A stretch of 64,000 bases of DNA from Alkalihalobacillus sp. LMS6 (GCF_024362765.1 NZ_CP093302.1:3471564-3535563); one strand, 5' to 3'. Shown: positions 1 to 8,500, counted from the first letter of the stretch. Notes: a model not told the origin generated them from the sequence alone. Made by a program: numbers and translations.

Positions 1-1092
1 CGCACGAATGAGATCGTAATGGTAATAGCGTCTATTTCGTTTTCGATCGTCTTGATAAACCATTCGTAAAGAGACGAGTTGATTGAGCGCTTTTCGAATG
101 GTCGATGCAGCTAAATTGGTTTCCCGCTCGATTTGCTGAACGTTAGCCACAGGATACGTAAACAAACTACGCCAAATGGCTTTATGTGAAGGTTGGTCCA
201 GTTTTTTCAACCCTTCCTGATACAGGATCTCCGCTCTGTCCAGTTTCTCGTATTGCTGTCTAGCCATTCGTTGGGTTGCTTCCAAAAAGAAGGTAATCCA
301 CCCACTCCAATCAGCCTTCGGTAGCCCAATGGCACGAACACCGTTCAACATCACATAATACTTAAACTTTTCTCGCTCCAATTCTTCACTTAAGAAAAAT
401 AAGGGCGAGTCAATTAAATCGGCCTCTAACAAATACAGGACAATTAAAATTCTTCCCAACCGTCCATTGCCATCTAAGAATGGATGGATGGATTCAAATT
501 GTGCATGAACCACAGCGGCTTTCATTAAAGGATGTAAGTCATCCCCTTCTTCCTTTTGATAGGGATTGCCGTTAATATAGTGCTCGAGATTCCGCATATA
601 GTCCGCCATGAGCTGTGGTTCTGGAGGGATATAAGACGCATCTTTAATATTCGCGGTCGGCCCAATATAGTTTTGGATTTTGCGGTATTCGCCTGCCGCG
701 CTTGTCGATCCTCTTGCGCCTTCCATTAAGATTTTATGCAGATCTCGGATTAACCGCTCTGTAATCGGATAGCCAGATCGCACAAGATCCACACCATACG
801 CTAAAGCGGCTTGATAATTCCGCACTTCAATTCGGTCAAAATCCTCTTTCTGGTCAAGATGGTCTTCTAACATCTCACTAAAGGTTACTTGCGTTCCTTC
901 AATGCGTGTCGACTGTACCGACTCCTGGAGGGTCATTAATTGAATAAACGATTGGTTCACAAAAGAATACCGCAGTTTTTGTTTTAATTTTTCGAGCTCA
1001 GCCGTTGCTTGAACAACTTTTTTATAAAAAGCTAATTCCTCTTCTGTCGTGAAATCAATGGGCAAGAATGGAAGTGTATACGGTTTTTTCAT
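1..1092 (-). CDS. Fic family protein (3' end outside window)
   Basis: Fic proteins usually transfer AMP from ATP to a target protein. The 364 visible codons contain the catalytic loop HPFLDGNGRLGR at about residues 203-214, with its catalytic histidine. Upstream, STRIEG at about residues 61-66 fits the inhibitory (S/T)xxxE(G/N) helix of class II Fic proteins, so the enzyme is probably self-inhibited. After the Fic core comes a winged-helix-like part (around VQQIERETNLAASTIRKALN), typical of Fic proteins with a C-terminal DNA-binding domain. The ATG lies at 1092 behind GAGG. The frame is still open at base 1, so the C-terminus is missing. The target is unknown. Confidence 0.93.
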   Translation of the reverse strand, partial: MKKPYTLPFLPIDFTTEEELAFYKKVVQATAELEKLKQKLRYSFVNQSFIQLMTLQESVQSTRIEGTQVTFSEMLEDHLDQKEDFDRIEVRNYQAALAYGVDLVRSGYPITERLIRDLHKILMEGARGSTSAAGEYRKIQNYIGPTANIKDASYIPPEPQLMADYMRNLEHYINGNPYQKEEGDDLHPLMKAAVVHAQFESIHPFLDGNGRLGRILIVLYLLEADLIDSPLFFLSEELEREKFKYYVMLNGVRAIGLPKADWSGWITFFLEATQRMARQQYEKLDRAEILYQEGLKKLDQPSHKAIWRSLFTYPVANVQQIERETNLAASTIRKALNQLVSLRMVYQDDRKRNRRYYHYDLIRA

Positions 1093-1470
1093 TTCCTCAC
1101 CTACTATGATTCTTTTTTTACTTATTATAACCTAAGTGAGTTAAATGTTAAACATACGCTATTTTGCCCACTTAAAATAGCGTAATGCAATAAACGATTT
1201 GAATGAATGAACCAAACTAACCTATGGTTTTGATAAAAATTTTCCTCGTATGGGATATCTCACTACTTAATTGTAAGTCATCACTATAACGCCTTAGGAG
1301 CATAGCTTTACTACAACTTAGGCGTCTTTATGGCTTCGATCATAATCACCTAGCACTTTCTTATTTAACATGATATAATCATGATACAAACACACATTCC
1401 CCTATTAAGGATTATTCTCAGTAAAATAATACAATCCCAGTCAGCAATAATTTAGCAGAGGAGCACTTTT
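1093..1470. other. Intergenic stretch without a recognised gene
   Basis: AT-rich spacer between the Fic gene and a small reading frame. It holds a weak inverted repeat (ACGCCT near 1291, AGGCGT near 1320, followed by CTTTAT) that could be a weak terminator. No coding signal was seen. Confidence 0.4.
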
Positions 1471-1617
1471 TTGCATATCATCACCATAGCTTTTTTATCG
1501 TTTATTACGATTTTTACACCTTATATAGTATATAAAGCAACTATAAAAAGACGAACCGTTCTACGAAAAAAAAGAAAAACCGTTAACCGTGTGAATAGTG
1601 TAAAGCACAACTCATAA
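1471..1617 (+). CDS. Small single-pass membrane protein, 48 aa, TTG start
   Basis: A TTG start at 1471 lies 7 bases behind AGAGGAG. The 48-residue product has one hydrophobic helix (about residues 3-20, around ITIAFLSFITIFTPYIV) and then a strongly basic tail (KRRTVLRKKRK). That is the usual form of a small inner-membrane peptide with a positive cytoplasmic end. No family was recognised. A hairpin at 1690-1720 lies downstream. Confidence 0.5.
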   Translation: MHIITIAFLSFITIFTPYIVYKATIKRRTVLRKKRKTVNRVNSVKHNS

Positions 1618-1689
1618 TCTTTGATTCCTTTCCCTACCGCATGTAGTCGTGCTGTATCCTTCTCCTTTATTCTCATACAAACGTTTGAA

Positions 1690-1720
1690 CCCCATTCTCT
1701 GAGGTTTAAAAAGAATGGGG
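1690..1720. terminator. Intrinsic terminator between convergent genes
   Basis: Nine-base stem CCCCATTCT/AGAATGGGG around a 13-base loop. A T-containing stretch follows on the plus strand. It lies between the small gene at 1471 and the convergent methyltransferase gene. Confidence 0.6.
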
Positions 1721-1748
1721 GTGGTTTCTTGTTTATCCCTTCGTAATC

Positions 1749-2480
1749 TTATTTCTTACAAGAAAACATTAAGAATAGAGGAATTCTCATTCTTCGTTTA
1801 TATTCACTTTCACTATTAATTTCATCAGGTCTAGGTGTGCCTTCTCTTATGTCATCAATCATGAATCCAGCTTGTTTTAAAAGTCGGTAATATTGTTCAA
1901 TTGTTCGGTGATATTTAACAACTTTCTTATCGATCCAAGGTTCTATCCTTACGCCAATATTAAAATAATCGTCTACTATCCAATCCGTTTTTGAAGAAGA
2001 AGCTACAGCGCTTTTGGTTGATGAGGTTAAAACAGGATGTTGAACACTAAATATAAATTTCCCGTTATCTGTTAGTGATTTATGAACTTCTTTAAATAGA
2101 ACTTTTAATTCCTCTACATAATGAAAGGCTAACCGTGAAACAACAAGATCAAAATGATCAGCTTCAAAATGCCACGCTTCCATTGAAGCGAGATGCACTT
2201 TCCCCCCTGTTCCATTCAGATTTTTAGTAGCTTCTCTTACCATATTATCTGATCCGTCTACTCCGTCATATGAGGTACACCCTTTTTGTAGAAGTTCATA
2301 TCCAAATTTAGCGTCACCACAACCTAAATCTAACACCTTTTTTTCCTCTACATTACCAATAAGTTCAAGCAATATAGGCTTTTCAATAATATTGTTTGGA
2401 CTTTCCTCACGATTTCTCCTGGTTATATAATTCTTAAAGAATTCTTCATCGTTGTAAGCTGATGCACCCCTATACTCCAT
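1749..2480 (-). CDS. Class I SAM-dependent methyltransferase
   Basis: A 243-residue protein of the Methyltransf_11/UbiE-like fold. The SAM-binding motif VLDLGCGDAKFGYELL lies at about residues 49-64, an acidic motif II (YDGVDGSDNM) follows near 71-80, and FDLVVSRLAFHYVEEL around 109-124 is the post-motif region. The protein probably methylates a small molecule, but the substrate cannot be read from the sequence. The ATG at 2480 lies behind GGGAGG. The gene stands alone, and its neighbours give no functional hint. Confidence 0.88.
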   Translation of the reverse strand: MEYRGASAYNDEEFFKNYITRRNREESPNNIIEKPILLELIGNVEEKKVLDLGCGDAKFGYELLQKGCTSYDGVDGSDNMVREATKNLNGTGGKVHLASMEAWHFEADHFDLVVSRLAFHYVEELKVLFKEVHKSLTDNGKFIFSVQHPVLTSSTKSAVASSSKTDWIVDDYFNIGVRIEPWIDKKVVKYHRTIEQYYRLLKQAGFMIDDIREGTPRPDEINSESEYKRRMRIPLFLMFSCKK

Positions 2481-2726
2481 TAAATTCCTCCCTACAACTA
2501 TTTATTGAAACTTTTATCTAACATACCTTATAAATTCTATATCAAAATGCAGTATTCCTTGTCGAACTAACCTGCCCCGTTTGAGACATAAGGGAATCCT
2601 TAATATTAGGAAAGCCCCTTTTACTTTAAGTGAAACTATTCACAGAATACTATTACTCCTAGGTCTCAAATCGCTTATAAAAATCATAATTAATCTGGTA
2701 TAATTTTAAGAAAGGCGGTGTTCCTT

Positions 2727-2918
2727 ATGTTAGAACAAAACAATGAACCTAAGAGAAAATACGAATGGTTAAGTAAATGGGTTAATATGACTGGTGAACG
2801 GGCGAGAATTGACGCTAAGGTTAATAACACATATATTGTATATGAAAAAGACGGAATGCTTGTAAAGGAATTCCCTAATGGTGATATTGTTCCATTGAAC
2901 AAAAATGGTGACTCGTAA
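2727..2918 (+). CDS. Small partner protein upstream of a zeta-toxin fragment, putative antitoxin
   Basis: A 63-residue acidic/basic protein without membrane segments. ATG 2727 is preferred over the in-frame GTG at 2718 because AAGGCGG ends 8 bases before it. The stop codon overlaps the start of the next gene (TAATG), so the two are translationally coupled. A small protein coupled to a zeta-type kinase is what a toxin-antitoxin operon would show. The antitoxin role rests on position only, because the sequence is not a recognised epsilon antitoxin. Confidence 0.6.
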   Translation: MLEQNNEPKRKYEWLSKWVNMTGERARIDAKVNNTYIVYEKDGMLVKEFPNGDIVPLNKNGDS

Positions 2919-3133
2919 TGCTTAGCTACGAACGTATATTCTTTGTATTTGCGGGTAACAACGGAAGCGGTAAAAGTACTATACGCAACTTAATTATAGA
3001 TAAAATTGGTATTGATATTAATATTGATCCAGATGCTATCGCTCGAAGAATTGACCCAGAAAACCCTGAGAAGAATAGAGTGTCAGCAGGTAAGGAAGTT
3101 AAGCACCAGCTCATAAGAAGGAAATACCCTTAA
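2918..3133 (+). pseudogene. Zeta toxin-like P-loop kinase, N-terminal fragment
   Basis: Zeta toxins phosphorylate UDP-N-acetylglucosamine and block wall synthesis. The 71-residue product begins with a hydrophobic strand and the Walker A motif AGNNGSGKST (about residues 12-21), then NIDPDAIARRIDPENP, which matches the start of Bacillus zeta-toxin family proteins. Such proteins are normally near 200 residues. Here the homology stops after AGKEV near residue 61, and no later motif was found in the next hundred bases in any frame. The toxin is therefore probably dead by deletion while its upstream partner stays intact. Confidence 0.72.
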
Positions 3134-3208
3134 ATCTATTCCAAGGTCGATTTAACAAATTGATTTTTTCCTCTGCTTATTTGATCTTATTCTATTAAGT
3201 TTTTTGAT

Positions 3209-3517
3209 TCACGGTGCAAAATCGATTGTCCCAGTAAAAAGTAAGATCAACCATAGTGCTACGAGTATCGGATATGACAAAGATAGGATTAAGGATAAGA
3301 TAGGTATAAATTTTTTTGATTCTTTAATCAATGAAACGATTGCAAGAGTAACACCAATTGCTGTAAGAACGAAAACAATGTAATCGCCATACAAGGAACC
3401 AACCATTACTATTCTGGTAGGCGTGACGAAAGTTAAAAACAAACATACGATGCCAATAATTAACGCTATGTATTTTATGATATTTCCTTTCTTGGTTAAT
3501 ACATTTTTGTTTCCCAA
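3209..3517 (-). CDS. Small membrane protein with three helices, unknown function
   Basis: About 102 residues with three predicted membrane helices: near 15-32 (IALIIGIVCLFLTFV), 42-60 (DYIVFVLTAIGVTLAIVSL) and 70-95. TTG 3517 is chosen because AAGGGAG lies 8 bases upstream; an in-frame TTG at 3535 lacks a ribosome site. The family was not recognised, and no operon partner is near. Confidence 0.6.
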   Translation of the reverse strand: MGNKNVLTKKGNIIKYIALIIGIVCLFLTFVTPTRIVMVGSLYGDYIVFVLTAIGVTLAIVSLIKESKKFIPILSLILSLSYPILVALWLILLFTGTIDFAP

Positions 3518-3699
3518 CTGATGATCTCCCTTCAAGAAAATGTTTAACTATATTATATTTAAAATGTTCCGTCTAATATAACACTTATTTAATTAGGGAG
3601 GAATTAATTAACCAGACAGTATGACAATACCGCATAATAAAACGATGCTTCAAAAATGTTTTGCATCCCACGATACCCTCTTGCTATGAATAAACAAAA

Positions 3700-3720
3700 T
3701 GAATCATCCTCAGATGATCC
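3700..3720 (-). terminator. Weak terminator after the Uma2 gene
   Basis: On the minus strand, ATCATC and GATGAT form a 6-base stem around TGAG just after the Uma2 stop codon, followed by a moderately T-rich stretch. Confidence 0.35.
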
Positions 3721-4284
3721 TCATACAAATAGGTCTTTCATATGAATGTCGAACCCTTCAAAAGATGGCACAGAGAGCACATCATCGTTTGCATAGGTCC
3801 CTTCTTTTTGATAAACACCATCTTTTAAGATGAACACATCAATGGATTCGTACACTGGATCGACAATCCAATATTGATGGATTCCAGCCTTTTGATAGTC
3901 ATGGAACTTGATCATCTTATCAATTTTCAGAGTCGATTTTGAGAGGATCTCAATTGCGATATCTGGAGAGCCAATGATCGTATTTGCCTTCCTTTTATCA
4001 GGGTCACAGACAACGATCAGATCAGGTTTTACCCATTCCGTAATCTTCTCTTCATCTTCTTCATCCGTTAAACAAACATTTAATTCATAATAAGCTTTGC
4101 ATGTCTTCCCTCTTAAAAACGAACCAAACTCAACAGATAATTGCATCGCAATCTCTTGGTGCTTCACATTAGGAGATGGGGACATATTATAGATCGTACC
4201 ATCAATCACTTCAAATTGTGTATCTTCATTTAAGTCTTGATATTGCTTGTACGTATATGTGCTTTTCTTCTGAGGTGAGCTCAT
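3721..4284 (-). CDS. Uma2 family putative endonuclease (DUF820)
   Basis: A 187-residue protein with the Uma2/DUF820 pattern of the PD-(D/E)XK nuclease fold: FEVIDGTIYNMSPSP near residue 24, WVKPDLIVVCD around 84-94 and PDIAIEILS around 106-114. These carry the acidic active-site residues; the lysine follows in the KSTLKIDK stretch. Most Uma2 proteins have no proven substrate. The ATG at 4284 lies behind GGGAGG. It is one of several solitary nuclease-fold genes in this window. Confidence 0.85.
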   Translation of the reverse strand: MSSPQKKSTYTYKQYQDLNEDTQFEVIDGTIYNMSPSPNVKHQEIAMQLSVEFGSFLRGKTCKAYYELNVCLTDEEDEEKITEWVKPDLIVVCDPDKRKANTIIGSPDIAIEILSKSTLKIDKMIKFHDYQKAGIHQYWIVDPVYESIDVFILKDGVYQKEGTYANDDVLSVPSFEGFDIHMKDLFV

Positions 4285-4691
4285 GATACACCTCCCTTGA
4301 CTTTACTTTATTATACCTTACTTGCAGATAAGAAAAAACTTAACAGAAGAGACGGATTCCTTTAAGAACGTCTTATGCTTTCTTGAATATGGAAAGTTGG
4401 TATACAGATTCAAGTACTTTTCAAAGAAATGTGCGACAAGGACTTTAATCCAAGAACTTTTGTACATGTCAGATGAACGTACAATAAAAGTACTGTTCTT
4501 TGCGAATACTTTGACGTTGTAATAAGTTCTATCTATAAAAGTTAAAAGATCGATTCGCAATTAGATAGATCATTTGCCAGAGATGGACGAATGGTTATAG
4601 ATGCGGCTAAGACAAGACACCAGATATTTAACTTGATAATTATGACCTATTTCCTTACTAATTATAAAGAATTTATAAAGTTTTAAAAATT
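4285..4691. other. Intergenic region, no convincing gene
   Basis: Two overlapping reading frames of 66 and 80 codons run on opposite strands here (about 4318-4560). Neither has a ribosome site or a recognisable product. The last part is strongly AT-rich and leads into the promoter of the metalloprotease gene. Confidence 0.4.
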
Positions 4692-4721
4692 TTGTAGTTT
4701 TTCCGCTCATCTTGTTATATT
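4692..4721 (+). promoter_or_regulatory. Putative sigma-A promoter of the metalloprotease gene
   Basis: TTGTAG (4692-4697) and TATATT (4716-4721) are separated by 18 bases, about 40 bases upstream of the GTG start at 4761. This fits a vegetative promoter; it was assigned by eye. Confidence 0.5.
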
Positions 4722-4760
4722 ATAAATTTGCATTAAATTTTAATAACGGGAGGTTAGATT

Positions 4761-5360
4761 GTGAGGAAGTTACTTAGTTTGGAAAAAAGCATAAAAATAT
4801 TTGTATCTACTGGTATAGCATTAGCTTTATATGTCGGTGGTACGGAAATATCAGAGGCTCGGTATTTAAATTATGGTTCACCAAATTCAACAATTGCAGT
4901 GGATTACAGTTTAAATACGACATGGACTACAGCTGTTAATTCAGGTAGATCAGCTTGGAATAATTCAACTGCACCAGTAAAAGTAAATAAAAGTTCAAGC
5001 TCTAACAATAAGCTATATGCAGCTAACTATAGTGATAGTTGGTATGGAGTCTTCACACCGCAAACTGTAAGTGGCTCTAGATTGACAAAGTTCCAAATAA
5101 GACTTAATGCAAGAACGATTAATAGAGACAGCACAAATTTTCAACACTTCGTTCAGAGCACTAGTGCACACGAATTTGGACATGCATTTTGGTTAGCTGA
5201 TAACCCAAATACTAATTCAGTATCTCTTATGAAACACAATAGATCTAGACAATCAATACGTCTTCCACAAGGGTATGACATTTGTTTATTGCAATATAGA
5301 AGTGCAGACCTTTGCAACAGAAAAATGCAGAGTCCTGCACTTATTTTAATAAGGGCATAA
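4761..5360 (+). CDS. Secreted matrixin-like zinc metalloprotease, 3' end replaced by IS21 insertion
   Basis: The product has a signal peptide (about residues 1-32, ending SEA) and a catalytic domain with HEFGHAFWLAD near residues 136-146. This fits the matrixin HExxHxxxxxH/D zinc site with Asp in the third place, followed by SLMKHNR, which resembles a Met-turn. An IS21-family element enters at base 5283. Residues up to GYDI belong to the original gene; the last 25 residues are read from the element. Joining 5282 to 7660 restores an ending of seven further codons and a stop at 7681. Only a very short tail was lost, so activity may survive. The GTG start sits 7 bases behind GGGAGG. Confidence 0.8.
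   Translation: MRKLLSLEKSIKIFVSTGIALALYVGGTEISEARYLNYGSPNSTIAVDYSLNTTWTTAVNSGRSAWNNSTAPVKVNKSSSSNNKLYAANYSDSWYGVFTPQTVSGSRLTKFQIRLNARTINRDSTNFQHFVQSTSAHEFGHAFWLADNPNTNSVSLMKHNRSRQSIRLPQGYDICLLQYRSADLCNRKMQSPALILIRA
5278..5282. repeat. Target site duplication, left copy (ACATT)
   Basis: ACATT directly precedes the left IS end; the same five bases follow the right end at 7655-7659. Five bases lies within the 4-8 bp range of the IS21 family. Confidence 0.85.
5283..5307. repeat. IS21 left terminal inverted repeat
   Basis: About 25 bases matching the inward-read right end at most positions, with shared blocks TGT, TTGCAATA and AAGTGCAG. Confidence 0.8.
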
Positions 5361-5434
5361 AAAAAGACTTGCCAGTCACCCCAAGTCCCTCTAACGTAAT
5401 TGGTGTCGAATCAATTCACGGAGGTAACGGAAGG

Positions 5435-6859
5435 ATGCTAGCAATGTCTGATATTAATTGTATCAAAAATTTGAGAAACAACAAAGGTCTATCAATCTCC
5501 CAAATACAGAAAATATTAGGGGTTAACTGGCGTACCGCAAAGAAATATGCAGATGAGGACCAGATTCCTAAAGATACATTAATGCCTAGAAAAGGAATGA
5601 TGTATGAGGAAGAATGGGGAGAAATGGTCGCAGATTGGTTGTTTGAAGATCAACGATTAAAACGAAAATCTAGAAGGACAAATAAAGAGCTACATAACGA
5701 ATTGATGAAATATGGGTTTACCGGATCCTATCGAACAGTATGCAATTTTATAAAAGAGTGGAAGAACAGCCATCAAGAAGAAAAGGATAAAGGACATGAA
5801 AGGTTAACGCACCCTCCGGGTGAGGCACAGGTGGACTTTGGAGTAATGGAAGCAGTTCAAGACGGGGACTTAGTAGATGTTCGAGCACTGATCATGTCTA
5901 TGCCTTATAGCAACACTGGCTTTGCCGTACCTCTGCCATCTGAGAATCAAGAATGTTTTTTGTATGGATTGCAGCAGCTGTTTATTCAAGCAGGTGGAGT
6001 GCCAAAATCAATAAGAATTGATAACTTAACTCCTGCAGTAAAACAAACCCGATCAAAAATGGAAGAAGCAAAACTAACAGATGAATTTATGCAATTTCAG
6101 AATCATTTTGGATTTGAAGTTCAGGTTTGTAATCCGAGAAGTGGCCATGAGAAAGGGAATGTAGAAAATAAGGTGGGCTATATTCGATACAACTTTTTCA
6201 CCAAGGCACCAGTGATGAGCAGCTTTGAAGATCTAACCTTGAAGTTAAAGGAGCAACTGCATGAAGATCGTAAAAGGCTGCACTATGAGAAAGAAGTTCT
6301 AATCCAGGAGTTATGGGAGCAAGAAACCAAGTACTTACTAGCTATGCCCGCAAGGGCATACCCAGTATTCAAAAAAGACTTGGCAAAGGTAAATAAGTAC
6401 AATGAAGTGAAAATTGACAACTCCCTTATACATGTCCCGCGTGCTTATAACTACAGTCAATTACACTTAATTCTTAGCTGGGAGCAATATAAAGTTGTTT
6501 CACCAGACGGTGAAATTCTGTTGGAGGACTTCCGTCCTTACATGAACAAGCGAAAAGCACTCCCGTGGCAATCCATTATAAAAACATGGATTCATAAACC
6601 AAGGGTTCTAAACTATTCGCGATATTGTGACTACCTTCCTGGGAGAGTAAAGGAATTTCTACTAACGGACAACCTGCTTATTCGTCGTAAACGTTTAGAA
6701 TCCCTCTCTACCCTGTTAGTTACTTACGATATGAAACGAATCAATGAAGAGTTTTATGACTTGATTGAGAAAGAACGTTTAAACGGCGATAGCAATCCTT
6801 ATGAAGTGGATTGGAATCAATATGATGCCCTCACTCCAATTGAGGAGGTGGGCAAATGA
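5435..6859 (+). CDS. istA: IS21 family transposase IstA
   Basis: The DDE transposase of the element, 474 residues. An N-terminal helix-turn-helix (about residues 12-35, around GLSISQIQKILGVNWRTAKK) binds the ends. The rve-type catalytic core shows its acidic residues in QVDFGVME, IRIDNLTPA and GHEKGNVENK. ATG 5435 is chosen because GGAGG lies 10 bases upstream. A longer frame opens at a TTG at 5312 but only reads through the inverted-repeat end. The 3' end overlaps istB by four bases (ATGA), so the two are coupled. Confidence 0.95.
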   Translation: MLAMSDINCIKNLRNNKGLSISQIQKILGVNWRTAKKYADEDQIPKDTLMPRKGMMYEEEWGEMVADWLFEDQRLKRKSRRTNKELHNELMKYGFTGSYRTVCNFIKEWKNSHQEEKDKGHERLTHPPGEAQVDFGVMEAVQDGDLVDVRALIMSMPYSNTGFAVPLPSENQECFLYGLQQLFIQAGGVPKSIRIDNLTPAVKQTRSKMEEAKLTDEFMQFQNHFGFEVQVCNPRSGHEKGNVENKVGYIRYNFFTKAPVMSSFEDLTLKLKEQLHEDRKRLHYEKEVLIQELWEQETKYLLAMPARAYPVFKKDLAKVNKYNEVKIDNSLIHVPRAYNYSQLHLILSWEQYKVVSPDGEILLEDFRPYMNKRKALPWQSIIKTWIHKPRVLNYSRYCDYLPGRVKEFLLTDNLLIRRKRLESLSTLLVTYDMKRINEEFYDLIEKERLNGDSNPYEVDWNQYDALTPIEEVGK

Positions 6860-7581
6860 GTGATCAGTTACGAAGTAAGTGCAAGACTTTGCGTTTGGCT
6901 TACATAGCAGAAATTTATGATCAAATTCCCTTCGAGAATAAGGAGCAATATCTTAATGACTTATTTGACGAAGAACATAAGTTAAGAGAACAAACAAAAT
7001 CTATCAGATTAATAAAAAAGGCCAAGTTTTTGGATAAGAAAAATCTTCATACCTATGAATGGACAGAACAAATTCGGTTTCCACCTCATACGTCTAAAGA
7101 GGAAATATGCAGTTTGAGTTTTATTGAAAAAGGAGAAAACGTTGTATTGGTAGGGTCTCCAGGAACTGGGAAAACCCATCTAGCGACGGGATTGGGAAGG
7201 AAAGCGTGTGAAAATGGCTATGAAGTCCGTTTTTACCGTGTAGCTCATTTAGTAGAAGAATTGGAGCAAGCCTTAAGGTTGAATAAGCTCTCAGCATTTC
7301 GTAAGAAATTGGAGAAGGTAGATTTAATCATCCTGGATGAAATGGGCTACCTGCCGTTTAGTAAAGAGGGCTCTGAGCTACTATTCCAACTTATCTCTGA
7401 ATTCTATGAGCAGAAGAGTTTAATCATCACGTCAAATTTAGAGTTCAGTCAATGGAACAGAATATTTGTAGACTCGAGATTGACCGCTGCATTGGTGGAT
7501 CGGCTGATTCACCATGCCCATATCATCTCTTATCAAGGAGAGAGTTACCGCTTAACAAATGCATTATCTAAAAGAAAATAA
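6856..7581 (+). CDS. istB: IS21-like element helper ATPase IstB
   Basis: A 241-residue AAA+ ATPase related to DnaC. Walker A GSPGTGKTHLA lies near residues 99-109 and Walker B LIILDEMGYLPF near 156-167. In IS21, IstB assembles on target DNA and activates IstA. Start and length are typical, and no frameshift is seen, so the element looks able to move. Confidence 0.95.
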   Translation: MSDQLRSKCKTLRLAYIAEIYDQIPFENKEQYLNDLFDEEHKLREQTKSIRLIKKAKFLDKKNLHTYEWTEQIRFPPHTSKEEICSLSFIEKGENVVLVGSPGTGKTHLATGLGRKACENGYEVRFYRVAHLVEELEQALRLNKLSAFRKKLEKVDLIILDEMGYLPFSKEGSELLFQLISEFYEQKSLIITSNLEFSQWNRIFVDSRLTAALVDRLIHHAHIISYQGESYRLTNALSKRK

Positions 7582-7629
7582 AGAGAAGTATTCTGGGTGA
7601 CAAACCTCTGCACTTTTCTTTGCATTTTC

Positions 7630-7654
7630 CTGCACTTTTCTATTGCAAAATACA
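7630..7654. repeat. IS21 right terminal inverted repeat
   Basis: Reverse complement of the left end with a few mismatches; it ends in ACA at 7654. Confidence 0.8.
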
Positions 7655-7659
7655 ACATT
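7655..7659. repeat. Target site duplication, right copy (ACATT)
   Basis: Matches 5278-5282 exactly. Confidence 0.85.
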
Positions 7660-7683
7660 AGTAGTGTTAAAGGAAAATATTAA
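7660..7683 (+). pseudogene. Displaced 3' end of the metalloprotease gene
   Basis: When 5282 is joined to 7660 the frame continues GYDI-SSVKGKY and stops at 7681-7683. These seven codons are the lost C-terminus of the interrupted protease. The stop lies 18 bases before the next gene, so protease and lipoprotein were probably one operon before the insertion. Confidence 0.75.
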
Positions 7684-7701
7684 TTTATGGAGGATTGTGA
7701 C

Positions 7702-8340
7702 TTGAAAAAACTAATATCTTTTTCTTATCTTGCTGTTTGCTTATTATACGTTACAGCCTGTAATGAAAATTCTACACAGTTAAGTTCTAATAATAATGCT
7801 GATATTGAACAAGTTAAACAAGACCAAATATCTGTTAGTTTTGATTATCCGATTTTTGATACATTAGGGGATTTGGCAACAGGGGCAGATTTTATATTGA
7901 AAGGTTCAGTAGAATCATCAAGTGAAAAGCTCATTGATATTTATTTAGATCCGGAAGGTGATACTGAGGAGGAGAATCCGGGCGGTGATCCAGGTGATAC
8001 TATTTTCCCTTATTTAGTTTCTGATTTTAAAGTCACTGAAGTCTATTATGGAGATGTAGAGGTTGGAGAAATACTCCCAATCAAACAATTCGGCGGGGAA
8101 ATGGATGGTATGAATTTTGTAAGTGAAGATATTGTTTTTTTGAATGAGGATGAAGAATACGTGGTCTTTTTAAGTACTTTTGATGACTCCCCAGCTGTTC
8201 TAACTAATTATACACAAGGTTTATATGAAATAAATAACGAAGTTCTTATACCAGTAATTGATGAAGAAGAAATTAAACTTGAAATTTCATTATATGATTT
8301 AGAGAGTGTTGATGAAATTATTGAAGAGTACAAAAATTGA
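7702..8340 (+). CDS. Lipoprotein sharing a domain with the downstream anti-sigma factor
   Basis: A 212-residue protein with a lipoprotein signal (hydrophobic stretch, then VTAC near residue 20). TTG 7702 lies 8 bases behind GGAGG. The mature part contains SFDYPIFDTLGDLATGADFI, later LVSDFKVTEVYYG and NEDEEYVVFL. The extracellular part of the anti-sigma factor at 9043-9687 has the same order: EL..NSDLIV, IVSEVK...YKG, KEDEEYLLFL. A proline-rich insert (NPGGDPGD) is special to this copy. The function is unknown. The protein sits outside the cytoplasmic membrane and may act with the protease or compete with the sigma-factor sensor. Confidence 0.75.
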   Translation: MKKLISFSYLAVCLLYVTACNENSTQLSSNNNADIEQVKQDQISVSFDYPIFDTLGDLATGADFILKGSVESSSEKLIDIYLDPEGDTEEENPGGDPGDTIFPYLVSDFKVTEVYYGDVEVGEILPIKQFGGEMDGMNFVSEDIVFLNEDEEYVVFLSTFDDSPAVLTNYTQGLYEINNEVLIPVIDEEEIKLEISLYDLESVDEIIEEYKN

Positions 8341-8470
8341 AATAGCACTAAAACATAATAACCTTAAGAAAGTTCTTTTTTTATAAAATTTGTGTGAAAA
8401 CATAAATCAACTAAAAAGAGCTTCTTTTTTAGGTTTATCGGTATTAAATATCAATCGTGTTTGATTCTAA

Positions 8471-8500
8471 TGAAACGTTTTCTGTCATTACTTAGTCTAA
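8471..8500 (+). promoter_or_regulatory. Putative ECF-type promoter upstream of the sigma gene
   Basis: TGAAAC at 8471-8476 is followed after 17 bases by AGTCTAA. Bacillus ECF promoters read TGAAAC, about 16 bases, then CGTC. It lies 23 bases before the sigma-factor ATG, so the sigma factor may drive its own operon. Confidence 0.5.

Larger units (their letters stand above)
5283..7654 (+). mobile_element. Complete IS21-family insertion sequence, 2372 bp
   Basis: The element carries istA and istB with overlapping start and stop codons, the standard IS21 layout. Its ends begin TGT and are imperfect inverted repeats: the left starts TGTTTATTGCAATA, the right read inward starts TGTATTTTGCAATA, and both continue into AAGTGCAG. 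More TGCA-containing motifs repeat inside each end, as in the multiple transposase sites of IS21. A 5-bp duplication (ACATT) flanks it. The host reading frame is restored by removing the element plus one duplication, which confirms both boundaries to the base. Confidence 0.95.

Noticed and set aside
4318-4560. Overlapping frames of 66 and 80 codons on opposite strands
   Set aside because: No ribosome site, no recognisable product, and the two frames exclude each other.
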